A stretch of DNA of 64,000 bases from the NCBI RefSeq assembly GCF_001039355.2, contig NW_019773781.1:581692-645691 (forward strand), in the 5' to 3' direction. The notes under the pieces were generated by a model. That model was not told the DNA's origin and made no database searches. It worked only from the letters and a program-made list of their open reading frames with translations. Numbering within the stretch: the stretch's first letter is position 1; the number at the start of each line of letters is the position of its first letter. This document shows positions 25,166 to 37,600 of the stretch, piece after piece. The position numbers were made by a program, and so were the translations under genes. The DNA is from Lingula anatina. Taxonomy: Eukaryota > Brachiopoda > Lingulata > Lingulida > Lingulidae.

Positions 25166-25697
25166 GATGTCACTGAACAGTAGGTTTCAAAATGTTTTTT
25201 CTTACAAGATTCTGAATTATTATCATGATCCTGATTTGTCATTACAGTCAGATGTCCCATTAGATGACACTGATTCTCTACATCACTATAATGATTAGAC
25301 TGTTCTTGTCTTATTGATAGAACTGCTGTAAAGCGATAAAGCACACAGCTAATGTACTTATGGCATATTAAGATTGAGTTGATACCATTCCAAAGTTTTA
25401 CAACAACATTGTATGTGTTGGACGACCCCGAAGAAGACTCCGTCAGTTTTTCTGAACAATAATAAACTTGCAGAATTGATATATTTCGAAACTAAATCTA
25501 TGATGATTGGGGGTGGGGGGGGGAGACCATTTGTTTGAAGTGCAAGACCCTCAGCATATTTGACATGCATTTTGTTGGCTATCCAGGTGTAATTCATAAA
25601 TATTTCTCATGTGAAAATGGGTAAAATATGTCACCTGTACCTACCAAGACAAGCCTGTAAATTATGAACAATATCTCATTATGTTGATTGGTTTCAG
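25166..25697. other. Sequence directly upstream of CEP170 coding exon 1
   Basis: Non-coding, with a poly-G-rich GGGGGTGGGGGGGGGAG at 25508-25525 and an ordinary polypyrimidine/acceptor at its end. Confidence 0.5.
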
Positions 25698-28600
25698 TGT
25701 GAGATGTCAGGTCAGGAGATGCCACAGTGGGCTCTGGTGGATCGCAATGGTGTGCCTCACAAGCTCAAACACAGTATGGTATTCCTTGGCAGAGACGAGT
25801 GTGATATATCCCTACAGGTTGGTGCTTTTTATTTTATTCTTATCTTCTTAATAATATATTTCACTATTGATGAATTGGAAATCTGAATATCTGATAACTA
25901 ATATGTTATTTTAGCAGCTTCTTAAAGTTCTTAGCATTTAGTATTAAAAGATATTTCATTTGCATTGTTTGTGTTATGTAATCTCCCAGTTATCACTAAA
26001 GGAAAAAGATCAGCAGTATGCAGTAGGTTTTTACAAGGAATAATGTAGGGTAATATCATTGACATACTGCTTGAAGCTGTGTATAGATGAGTACCTGTTA
26101 AAGAGATTAACTGTCGTTTCTGCCTGATCTTATACTTTTTTGTAAAACCTTCTGATAAACCCAAGAATACAACTGATATCATTTGGGTTTCCTACAGTTT
26201 CCCCCACTTCACTACCTATGAATAGATACCTTTGCTGAACTCAGTGGTCAAAGAGACCCCTGCCCAGGCAACTCAGATCTTTTTATTATTGATTTATGTT
26301 TTATCATTCCCAAGTTAGCCCCTTTCAGATCTCTCCTGAGAAGAAATTCCAAAAATTAATCCATAACTGTAAACAACCTCAGTGGCAGAGGTAAAAAATA
26401 CGGCCTCTGATCATTGCGCTTGACCTGCCATCTCAGACTGCTTTAGCAGGAGATGTGAGTGCATTTATATATAACCCTCTGGGTCGTCAGGTGTTTCAAA
26501 TTGTTCATAGTGTGTTCTAGGGTCCTGCATACAGATCGTGTTATAGTCAACATATCTGCAATGGGGACAAGAACAACAATATTTCCACCATTTTTCTATG
26601 CACTGTTGATGGATTTTTTTCTTACATTGTGTACATTTCCAAATTAATTTAGATCTCCTTAACTTGGAATGGCAAATGACACAACGCTCAGCCATCGTAT
26701 TGAATAGCGCGATGATTTTGGAATTATATATAGGATCCAATGCAGAATGGGTTGCTGTCGTGCTTTGAGGATAATGAATAAGAATTTGTGTTTTAATGCC
26801 TAGAAATTGCTCTGAGAATTCTTAGTCCTGCAAATTTGTAGTGAAGGAAATTTTCCATCATTACTAAAATAACATCTATTTGGAATGCTCCCAAAATCTT
26901 ACTTTCATGGGAATTTTTGTGATTTTTGGGAATATTTAGAAAAAGAACCTTATAAGGCAATGTGATGTCACATGTCCGCCCTTCATGAGCAAACGACTGC
27001 GCATGCGCGAAAAGTACACTGTTTGAAATAAACAAATAGAGAAATTGATAAAGCCTGTCGGTGTTTACCGTCTAGTTGATTTGATTTTTTTAAGTGTGTG
27101 TCCATGATAAGACCAGTCAGAGGGTGGCAAGTTGGGGGTCAACAGATTTCAACTAAATTCATAATATAGTTGCACACATAGGAGATATTCACATTGAAGG
27201 CAACAATCCCAAAAGAAATCATTGGATATAATTATAATATAATATTAAATGTTTTGGCCATTTCTGGCTTGATTTTCAGCTTCGGTCAATAAAGCCACTT
27301 CATGAGCAAATATGTCAAAGCTAATGGCTTTTTTAAATAATTTGATAATTAAGCTATTTAAACCAGCCATTTGCCATTGAGAATATGTTACTTAATTTCA
27401 GTTTAACCCACAAACTAACGAGCCACGCCAATTTTTATAACCCCACCCCCAACCTCACTTTTCTACCAAGCAATGTTCAAGCATTCATATCTCTCTTTTT
27501 GCAGGGTTGACAGCCATAAAATTGTGTAGGGATCCTGAGCATATATTGGTCTCATCATACAAAATTTAAAAAGCGTGTTAAACACAATAGAAGATATTGA
27601 AAAAGTACCTCAGACTTTAGCAATTTTAGCAGAAAACCAAACATCCAAAATCAAGATATCAGTACATTTTGAGATAATACTTTCCAATAATCAAATTTAA
27701 TCAAAGACTAACAGCCAGGAATTCAAACAATGGTTTGATAAGGGCAATTCTCCTAGACCATAACCGACACTGCATAACATTAATAATAAAACAACACAAA
27801 CAACATTTGAAGTGCACATGGATGCAGTTAGCGCACAAATTTTATTCCAAACCATCTTCAATCATTTACAAACAGCATAAACAAATAATTAAATAAATAA
27901 ATTATAAACACGAGGAGACCCTCTCTTCACCAAACCTCTGTATCATCTCTTCCTTTTATGTATAAAAAGGAATCACCAGGATATCACATCCCTAACAGCT
28001 CTTCTGAGCTCATCTTTCCCTTACCTAGGGAATCACCGGGATATCACATCCCAACAGCTCTTCCTAGCTTATCTTTCCCTTACATTGGGAATCACTGGGA
28101 TATCACATCCCAACAGCTCTTCAGAGCTCATCTTTCCCTTACCTAGGGAATCACCGGGATATCACATCCCAAACAGCTCTTCCGAGCTCATCATCCCTTA
28201 CCTAGGGAATCACCGGGATATCACATCCCAATAGCTCTTCCGAGCTCATCTTTCCCTTACCTAGAGAATCACTGGGATATCACATCCCAAACAGCTCTTC
28301 CGAGCTCATCTTTCCCTTACATAGGAAATCACCAGAGACCACCTCCCAAACAGCTCTTTCGAGTTCATCTTTCCTTTACAAAGGGAATCACCAGGATATG
28401 ACATCCAAACAGCTCTTCCAAGCTCACCTTTCCCTTTTTAAGGAATCATAAGGATATAACATCCCAACAGCTCTCCCGAGCTCATCTTTCCCTTACATAG
28501 GGATTTAACAGAATATCACAACCCAAGCACTTCCGATCTCATTTCTCCCATACATAGGAAATCACCAGAGACCACCTCCCAAACACCTCCTCAACATACA

Positions 28601-31600
28601 ATGACAGAAGGAGTATTTTACTTTCATATTATTAATTGGACAGTAAAAGGACAAAGCAGTTACTTTTCACAGGAGTGAAAGCAAGTTATGAATCTCAAGT
28701 GGTTCCAATATCAGGGTCATCTTTTCCATATACTGAACACAACAGTGATGGGTAGTGTTCAAGAGATTTTAATCTTATAACTGATTGATCCCCAAGTTTC
28801 TTCTTCTGGTTGAGAGATCTAGGGTCTCCTAAGACAGTAATGATAATTCAGCAATCTTAGAATAAGTATGGTAACTTGAAGCAACATGCCACTATAGTTT
28901 AGTGTGACTGAACTGTCAATTGTCAATACTTGTCAATCCACTGGTGCCAATCCTCCTTTCCTACAAAACTGATTGAGGTTGCCAAGCCTAATATGAACAT
29001 TTGTTATGGGGGGTTGTCCCAAGGTGGCTCTAAGTCCAATAAAGGTTTGCCAGGATATCCACTACTGCATCTACCTGAAGATGGCAGGACAGGCTGTCAA
29101 AAGAAATATGTTAAAAATATTTTAAACTTATTTTAATTGCTGTATAAAAACAATGACTAAATAATATTCCGATCAAACATATTCCATAAGTAAAAACAAT
29201 GATTGAAAATGCATTCAAATATGCATGCTTGTAGCTACCAGAATTTTATGATAGAAAAAGAAACAAATGAGAAAAGGTAAACCTTTTTCTTCTCCGTGGA
29301 AGTGTTCCAGGCATTACAGAGTGGGTGCTCACATCCAAATCTGATGAATTTGCCAGTGCAATTTTAGGTGACTCTTCTATTATTGTCTGTAAGATTGTCC
29401 AGGTCAAGGTTCACATCCAGGCCTAGGATGTAAAATTTGAAAAATATACATAACATCAATAAATGCTTTACAATAACAGAGGTTTTCTGTGTTCAGAATA
29501 GAAACTATTGTAGCAGGATCAATCTATCTCAGCAGAGTATCACACTCAGGCTCAGTCGTTGTAATCAGCTTAATTGTCTGTCACACCCCCTTGCAAAGCA
29601 ACATGAACAACATAATGGATTGCAAAGTTTTCCAGATTTTACTAAAGTACTTTTAGTTACAAGTGTCCTGTGTAATATGTAAGTCTTGAAAATTGAAGCA
29701 CAGTGTGTTACAAGGTAACATAAAGCTAAGTGGTTAACTTCAACTTCATTGTAAACACACATAAATCTGCATAGTGAATATAAAACTAAAACATAAAAAA
29801 CTGGCACAAGTAACATCCCCTAAAATGCCAAAACTTGAAACTGAATGTGTGTTACATACCTTTGATTCTGGGTAGGAAATTTCTAATGAAGCTGTCTACA
29901 AGCTCAGTTGTCCTTAACTGTTTGTGTTATGCTAACACATGTAACAAAGCCCTAGAATTTAATGTAAAAATATACTTCATAAGTTAGATACACAGTTAAT
30001 TCATTTCAGCAGGCATGTTTACCATTAAACAGAAATCAAGTAAAATTCTGTGAATTGAAATATACCAGTACGTCTTTTAATTCTGCTTAATATTCTTTAT
30101 ATTACTAAATAATATTCAAACTTATTATTTAAACTGGTTTGAGTTTTTAGTGTATCTTATTCTAGTATATGCATTCCACCACTGACACAAAGAAAAAGCG
30201 GTAGGTTATTACTTCATAGAAGATAGTACCTGAAATAGTGGCAGAACTGACTTTGTCTGTTTATATATATATATATATATGATCACTTACCTTACAACAA
30301 ACATCCAGAGCTAAATCGATGAGCTGGGAACCCAAGCCTGACAACAGTCTGAAGTGGTTCAACAAAAAAATGCACATTCTAAGGACGACCAGCTGCTATG
30401 GTCCTTTTCTTGTTATATTCTGGCGCACACCATTCCTTCTGAGATGTACATAAGCATCTCTAGTGCGTGTTCTTCTTAAAATTAAAAAAGCAGTATGTTT
30501 TAACACTGCTCCACAGTTGTTCCGGTGTCACGTGAAGAAACCATCGTCGTGAATAAACCGTTCTGACGGATTATTCACGCGGGGGTAGCAGTCTGTTGAC
30601 TAACAGTACGTAGTTGCACATGCATTTTCAACATTTCCCCATAGAGAAAGTTGTAGTATTATCAAACACACAATTTCTTTTTAATGAAAATGATTGAACT
30701 CTGAATTGAAAGAACATAGTAGAGTGAAAAGATTTATACAACGAGTCTTAAATCTGCCACGTTTTTCACGCAGAGCAAAACAGTTCAGTCACGATCAAAA
30801 GCTCACTTCCAACATTCCCCCGTATACTGTAGTAATAAGATTATCAAATACATGCTCTCTCATGACGAAAACCACTGAATTATGAATTGGAAAATCATAG
30901 TTCAGTGCAAACATAGCGCCTACTTAGGACGACATCGTCATACCGGAAGTTACTTCTTTCAATCTACCCTCAGTGCTCATGTGCAGAACGGTTTCGTCAC
31001 GGCACGGGTCTATCATGCCACACCGGTAATAATCCTAGTACCTGCCATGTTGAAAAATTTGTATTGGGTATTAAAGGTCTTTCCTCAACCCATCATATGG
31101 CTTATTTAAATAATTCCTTATGATGTACATGATTTTTTAAAAGAATATTTAAAATTATAACTTTTCTAGAGCTAAAAAAGCTATATTTTGCCAATAAAAG
31201 ACCTTGCCCCATATCTCTAAAACAAATGATCCAAAATAAGAAAGCCAGTGGCTCACAATATCTTTCATCTTGATGGTTTACCACACCAAAAATTATTAAA
31301 ATCTGCTGACCCCCACCTTGCCGCCTTCTGACTGATCTGTCTGGCTTTCTCATGGACGCACTCTTAATTTGCTTTCTGGTGTTGTTTTGAGAAATTATAT
31401 TAGAAATGTTCTGTTGATTGTATGTATAAGAAATCAAATCCATGGGGATTACTTTAGATAAACATTTATTTCGCATTTATAGTGTTGTATGTGGCCCCAA
31501 GGGGATTTTTCACTCCTCCCCCACTCTAGATTAATAAAATTCTTCATGGGGCAGATTGAAAATTATATTGCAAAATACATTGAAAATCGTAGGAAGGTTA

Positions 31601-34600
31601 ACTGCAGATAATGCTGTGAGGATATTCTAAACAGGGGGCGAACTCGGCCAATTTAAAATTTTTAACTTCATCTTACGATTTTTGAGTGCCTGTTCTAATT
31701 ATTGAAAGCAAGGCAATGGAACCAAACAATAAAATACAATTTGTAATCTCGTAAAAATTGTGCGCTTCCTTCATGTAGTATTTGGGTATCATATTCAGCA
31801 AGAGGATCCCTGTGAGTTGACATGGAATGACCCAGTTACATTGTTATTTGAAACCATTTTCTTTGAAAAGCAGGTCTTCTATATTGTATAGGTAGGGGTG
31901 GGAAAGCCTATCAGTGAATAAGAGAAGTGAAAGAGCTCTTTTTAATGTTTAGTAGCATGTGCTCTGTTTAGGTGGCGTTTATTTTTTTATAATCCATTAA
32001 TTTTTTTAATTTATTTTCAGTCACGAAGTGTTGATAAAAGGCATGCTGTTATCACTTTTGATCATTATTCAAAAAAGTTTAAAATCAAAGATCTCAGTAG
32101 TCTGAATGGGGTGAGTTACAAACTTTTTATTAACAGTAACAACAAGGAGTTCAACCTCCATTGGAGGACGGTCTTTTACTTAATTTTCTTGTTTTTGAGT
32201 CATTCTCTCAAGTACAGACCAGAGAATTTGACTTATTATTATTATATCATATTGAAAAAGATTATATAAAGTTCTAAAGGCATTTTAAGTGTGTTTAAGG
32301 TGTAATTATTTTACTATACAAACAGTAACCGTTATCATATTTATAGTCAGCAGCATTTTTTAGTTGTTTTGTGTTCACAGTATAATACGACATGGACACA
32401 AGTTTCTTGTATGTGTATTTTGCATTGTAAATGTAGGTTACTAATTCTTTTCAGACATATGTGAATGAGTCAAGGATCCCAGAACAGACCTATGTAGCTC
32501 TTGAAAACCTAGATACCATAAGGTTTGGCTATGATATCCTTACAACAAGCATCTAATTATATGATATATTTGTTTATGTATATGTATGCATTGGTAGGCG
32601 CATGCATACATTTACATATATTTAAAGGTTATAAATGTCTCACTCGATCCTCTTAATACTGTTACTAGTAAACATCAAAGATTGAAAATATTTTCTGGGA
32701 GATGAAATAGGCAAGTCTATTTTTAAATGAAATAATATAGATTGAGAAAGTAATAACGAGGTTTGAGGTCTTTTAACAGTAACAAAATTATATTTAAGTA
32801 GCATCAAGTCATTCTAAGGTGTGTGAGGGCAGCACAATATAATTATGATAATGAGATCCTTAACACTGTGCACATCCTATGGTGTTCAGAATAGAGGAAA
32901 CAGATGGGACGGGAGAACATATGTCACCTGACCGACCTCCTGCGTGGGCCAGTAAGGAAGTCTCGCCCATGGCTGAATGTCAGGTAATGAAGACAATAGT
33001 GTGTTTTACATTGATCCAACTTTTCTCACTTTTGTCGGGTCATTTGGATCATTTTTGTGAATCGTGTACCTTGGACCCCTGGACTTTTTCAGAGAAGATT
33101 AGTCTCATCCCTGGTTTTACTGTGAATTTTATCTTGTGTGACACGTTGTGTTTTTTCTCATAATAATTTTTTTTTTCGTTCATGGACCTTACAGAGTGTA
33201 ACACGTTATTTTCTTTTTTTACGCAGGGCTGCATTGTAGAACAGGACATTAAGCACACCTGTGGAGGAAACCCAGAACTCGGAGACACAACAGATGAAAA
33301 ACACGACCCAGTCCCACACACATGCAATGGACACGGAACGTACAATCGATGGCAGATGCGCAGGAGACGCTCACATGATTATGCAACTGCTTTCACAAAT
33401 GGAGTCTACGGTAATGGGTTAAGGTGCAGCAAATCTCAGGAGAAAGTTTATGAAAATAGTTATGTCTCGACAAGGACATCTGCCAACCCCTCAGCATCAT
33501 TCCATCCAAATTATTCAAGGAGCGAGACTAATCTACGTGCCATGCAACAACGAAGTCCAGTTATCCCGTACTCCACTGGGGAGTCAAGAACAATGTCTGG
33601 GTCGATTACGCCAGGAAATGAGTCCAGATCTCGATATCTCTACGGCGGCCTAAGCTATACACAGTCTGTGCCAAGTTTAGAAAGGATTGCACATCCTGGT
33701 TTCAGTATCACACAGGAGATTGATTATGGAGAGGGAAAAGATCCCGCGCAATCAGACGGCACATCTACCACATTCCAGGCCAGGCTAGATCACAGGAGAA
33801 GTTTGACAGGTAGATTTTTAAAACATAAAAATGGAGCAAATCCAGTACATCATTACATTTATAAAATGATAGAATATTAGCTGATTATTAGCTGGTTTTT
33901 AATGTATTTACTTGTTTCATCCTTGTATGTATTGAGCATTTCACTGATTTTTAAACAGAAGTCAGTTTTAATTTGCCAACATTTTGAATTAAGATTCACT
34001 GGTATCTGAATGTAATGCAGGGGGAGTCTATTAAGCTACCAATGAACTATGTCTGTTGCACACTTTCATCACATTTGTGATGTACATCATATTATAAAGT
34101 AAATCACAGGTATACTGCAGTAAACAGATAGGGAGCAATGAAATGGCATTCTTTAGAGTGCTTCTACCTGAGAGAGGTGGAAAGGGGCATTTGCAGGCCC
34201 ATAGCCAGTGATCTCAAAAGGGAGGGGGGTCATTTGCAGAAAAAGTGGACCTTTTGCCATGAAACCTACAGAAACCTAGATTAAATTTTATCCACGGAGG
34301 ACCTTTCCGGCAAAAGGGGGGTTCTTTCGAACAGGTCTGATTTATGTGTGGACTTCCACTTAGTAATGAACATTAAACAGCAGACAGAGTATCCTCACCA
34401 TATCAGTTAACTGCTGTCTGGTAAATATTCAGATTGCATTCACACCTGAACTAACTATTGTGGTATAGCACTTATTTTATGATATAAGTCTGTCCTGCTC
34501 TGAACTGGACTTACATACGCAGTGCATTTCTACCAGACTTGCCCATTGTACTGAATGAATATACAGATATAGGGACCTTCTGTTATTATCACTTAAACAA

Positions 34601-37600
34601 GGTTCTGTTTAAGTATGGGGCAGTTGCTGTTTTCACAGGAGGGAAAAGTTAAGGTGTATTCAGATGAGGGCAACTAAAGACCAACTGAGGACTTGAAATT
34701 GGACTAGCTTGCAAATTCAATAAGACCATGTCATCTCTGCATCATTTATAGAACATGCCTGGTTAATCTGTCTTGTGTGTTTGCCCACTGTCCGTTCTAA
34801 AATATCCTTGTCTGAACAACCAGATACCAGATACATCCTTTTGTTGCTAGCTAGAAGGAAACCTGGCCTATAGCAGTGTGCACTGTCTTCACTGGAATGC
34901 ATTATACTGGCTTGATACTGTAAGTAAGGAAGCCCTGGCCTCAGCATTTCTAATAGGGTTCATATAACATGCTAGGCATTCAGTTGATTGGGGAAAGGAA
35001 TCTGAAGGGCAAACCAGTTGGAAGTGTTGGATATTTTGATACTTTGGGGTTATGTATTTTTAATATGATGGTGATTTAAATACAACCACAGTCATCCCTT
35101 ATGGCAGGTAAGCTTTGTGTTTAGTTTTGGATGTTTAACAGTATAATATTGTTATCGTTGAGAAGGACTTGGAGATAGAGATGCATTCATATAAGAAGCA
35201 ACCAGTGGTTTAATATAGATTTATTCAGCACTGTAGGTTGTTTAACAAGTGCCCAGTCAGTGGCAATATAATCTGTATTCATTTACATTTTTATAAAAGG
35301 ATAGTGTGCAAGATGTGTTGCCTGGAAAGTTATGCCTGTCTCTTTTAGATTTGAAAGTTCTAGTACGTCTCTTGTCCTATGGAAATGGGGGGCAAATTTT
35401 ATGTATTTTGACTGTTTTGAATTTCTTTGAAAGGATAAGCAGACATAAAATAACTTTTCCAATCTACCTATAGGAAAGATTTTGCTTTACTTTGTAAATC
35501 AGAACCTCACAAAGCAAACACTCTAGGATATCAGTAGTAATACCACTGCATACATTTGAAAAGCCCTGTTATTTTAGCTAGAAAAAGCTCATCTTGGAAA
35601 GCGCCCTCTTCAGTCAATCACTACTCTTAATAGAGGAATGTTTGTATACACAGTACCGGATCATGAGAAGTAAACTAAGAGACAACAACACAGTTGTGAC
35701 ATTCCTGACTTGGTCTCTATGTTCTAGGTGAAGAGGAATTGGCAACAGTGAAGAAAGGGACTCCACTCTACGGTCAGCCGTCCTGGTGGGGGGAGGATGA
35801 CCAATGGTCAGATGATAAGGCTAAAACTGACCACAATCAGAACAGTGGCCAGGCCAGAGATAAACAAGCCAGAGATAGGGAGGAGAGAGTTATGAACGGT
35901 GAGTTTGAATTGAGAAGTAAATTTTGATAGTTGATATGTTTATGTGACTTCTGATCACTTTGGTGCTTGTAGAAAAAGTGGGGTTATTATTATTATTATT
36001 ATTATTTGTCATCGTTGTTTTATATATTTAGATCACAAATATATATGTAGATCACAACATCATTTTATTCTATTTTAATTTTTGTGGAAATCAATAGACT
36101 GATGTTCACCAATTTTCAAATAAATTATAAAGATGAATAAATAACAATAATTGGGCGTCTATTGATTTTATCAGCTGACACAAACATATGATATAAAATA
36201 TGTGGCAGCAGCATTGAACATAGCTTGAGGTAACAAATGATTGCATGAAGCATGAATTATCATAATTGCTATGGGCCTGTCACATATATACTGACTACAG
36301 ACCTAACCAAGTGCTCTCAAATTTTATATGGATTTATGTATGGGTGTAATGAAAATAGGAAAGATGAGACCAATTTGTATTTTTAGGGTATTTTGCATCA
36401 TAGATGATAATATAAGTGACTTAATACAATTTTCTCAGCAGGGTGTTGTTTTTGTGTAAATGCTCCCTGATAGATAGAACTTTCAACTGGAAATATGACC
36501 TCCTCCCCTTGTAGCGAAAAAACATTACAGCTGATATTGCGATAGGCTGTCACAAGAGAGCATTGTTTGCTGGAGGCCTTAAATACTTTCATTTTAAAGG
36601 TCAAAGAGATAGGCAACCTTTGCTTTGAAAATAGAACTCTGGTGTTTTGACATTTAATATCACAGTGAAGGCATTGTGTGATTTATTATTATCAGTAGGT
36701 TCAGCAAGGTGGTTGGTAAATTTATGCCTGGTGTTTTTCACATTTTTTATGATTTCTCGAAATTATTTGTAGATTTGGAGGCAGGTTTCTTCTGCTTACA
36801 TTACTATAATGGATTATTGTTAAATGATAAATATTTTTCAGTGTGGTGAGAAAAATATTAAATTTGCTAAAATTTATTGAAATTAAGGAGCTTTCTCTTC
36901 TGTTTGGATAAAACGCCCCAGATATCCAGCCTCACACATAAGGCAGCACTTTGGGGAAGGTTTTTATAGCTCAGATGATCAATACTAGTAATTGAAATGA
37001 TCAGGATTTATATTGATGGCATACAAGGCTAATACTGTTTGATTTTCCTTGTTCTGATTGTAAAACCCCGTCTGTGGCATTTGCTATAAGCAGGAGCGTA
37101 TTCACCCCACCCAGCCTGACTGCATAATTACATTTTCTATGAATCTCCCAGTATGAGTAATAGGAAAGATGGAGGACAGTCATTACTGGAGGAAAAAGAC
37201 ATGAAGGATTTTAATTTTTTACGGAAGAAGCTGTACATTTGGATATTTATGGTTAGTGTGATGTCATAACAAGGAAGGAACAGGATCAAGGTAAAGGTTA
37301 AGAATATATTGTTAATAGANGAGTTATGAACGGTGAGTTTGAATTGAGAAGTAAATTTTGATAGTTGATATGTTTATGTGACTTCTGATCACTTTGGTGC
37401 TTGTAGAAAAAGTGGGGTTATTATTATTATTATTATTATTTGTCATCGTTGTTTTATATATTTAGATCACAAATATATATGTAGATCACAACATCATTTT
37501 ATTCTATTTTAATTTTTGTGGAAATCAATAGACTGATGTTCACCAATTTTCAAATAAATTATAAAGATGAATAAATAACAATAATTGGGCGTCTATTGAT

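Larger units (their letters stand above)
25818..32020. other. CEP170 intron 1 (after first coding exon)
   Basis: 6.2-kb intron holding the RING-like ORF (26465-26740), the 59-bp array, the small spliced candidate and the CpG-rich repeat patch described separately. A fragment of the MITE family is likely at 29518-29590 (GATCAATCTATCTCAGCAGA ... GTCTGTCACACCCCC) and at 31795-31850. Confidence 0.6.

Noticed and set aside
27958-28146. ORF over the 59-bp repeat, and the idea of a CRISPR array
   Set aside because: Units abut with no unique spacers, the unit is long and degenerate, and the genome is animal.
28930-29136. 68-codon plus-strand ORF
   Set aside because: No start context, domain or splice support; overlaps open frames on the other strand.
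31102-31476. 124-codon minus-strand ORF
   Set aside because: It overlaps a dispersed repeat with an inverted copy at about 27100 and has no domain or splice context.
32521-32600. Conventional donors for CEP170 exon 3: AAG|GTTTGG at 32522/32523 or TTG|GTAGGC at about 32594
   Set aside because: The first would also join in phase to an acceptor at 32889 but deletes the conserved RFGYD strand; the second lies after an in-frame stop. The AT-AC boundaries keep the whole FHA fold.
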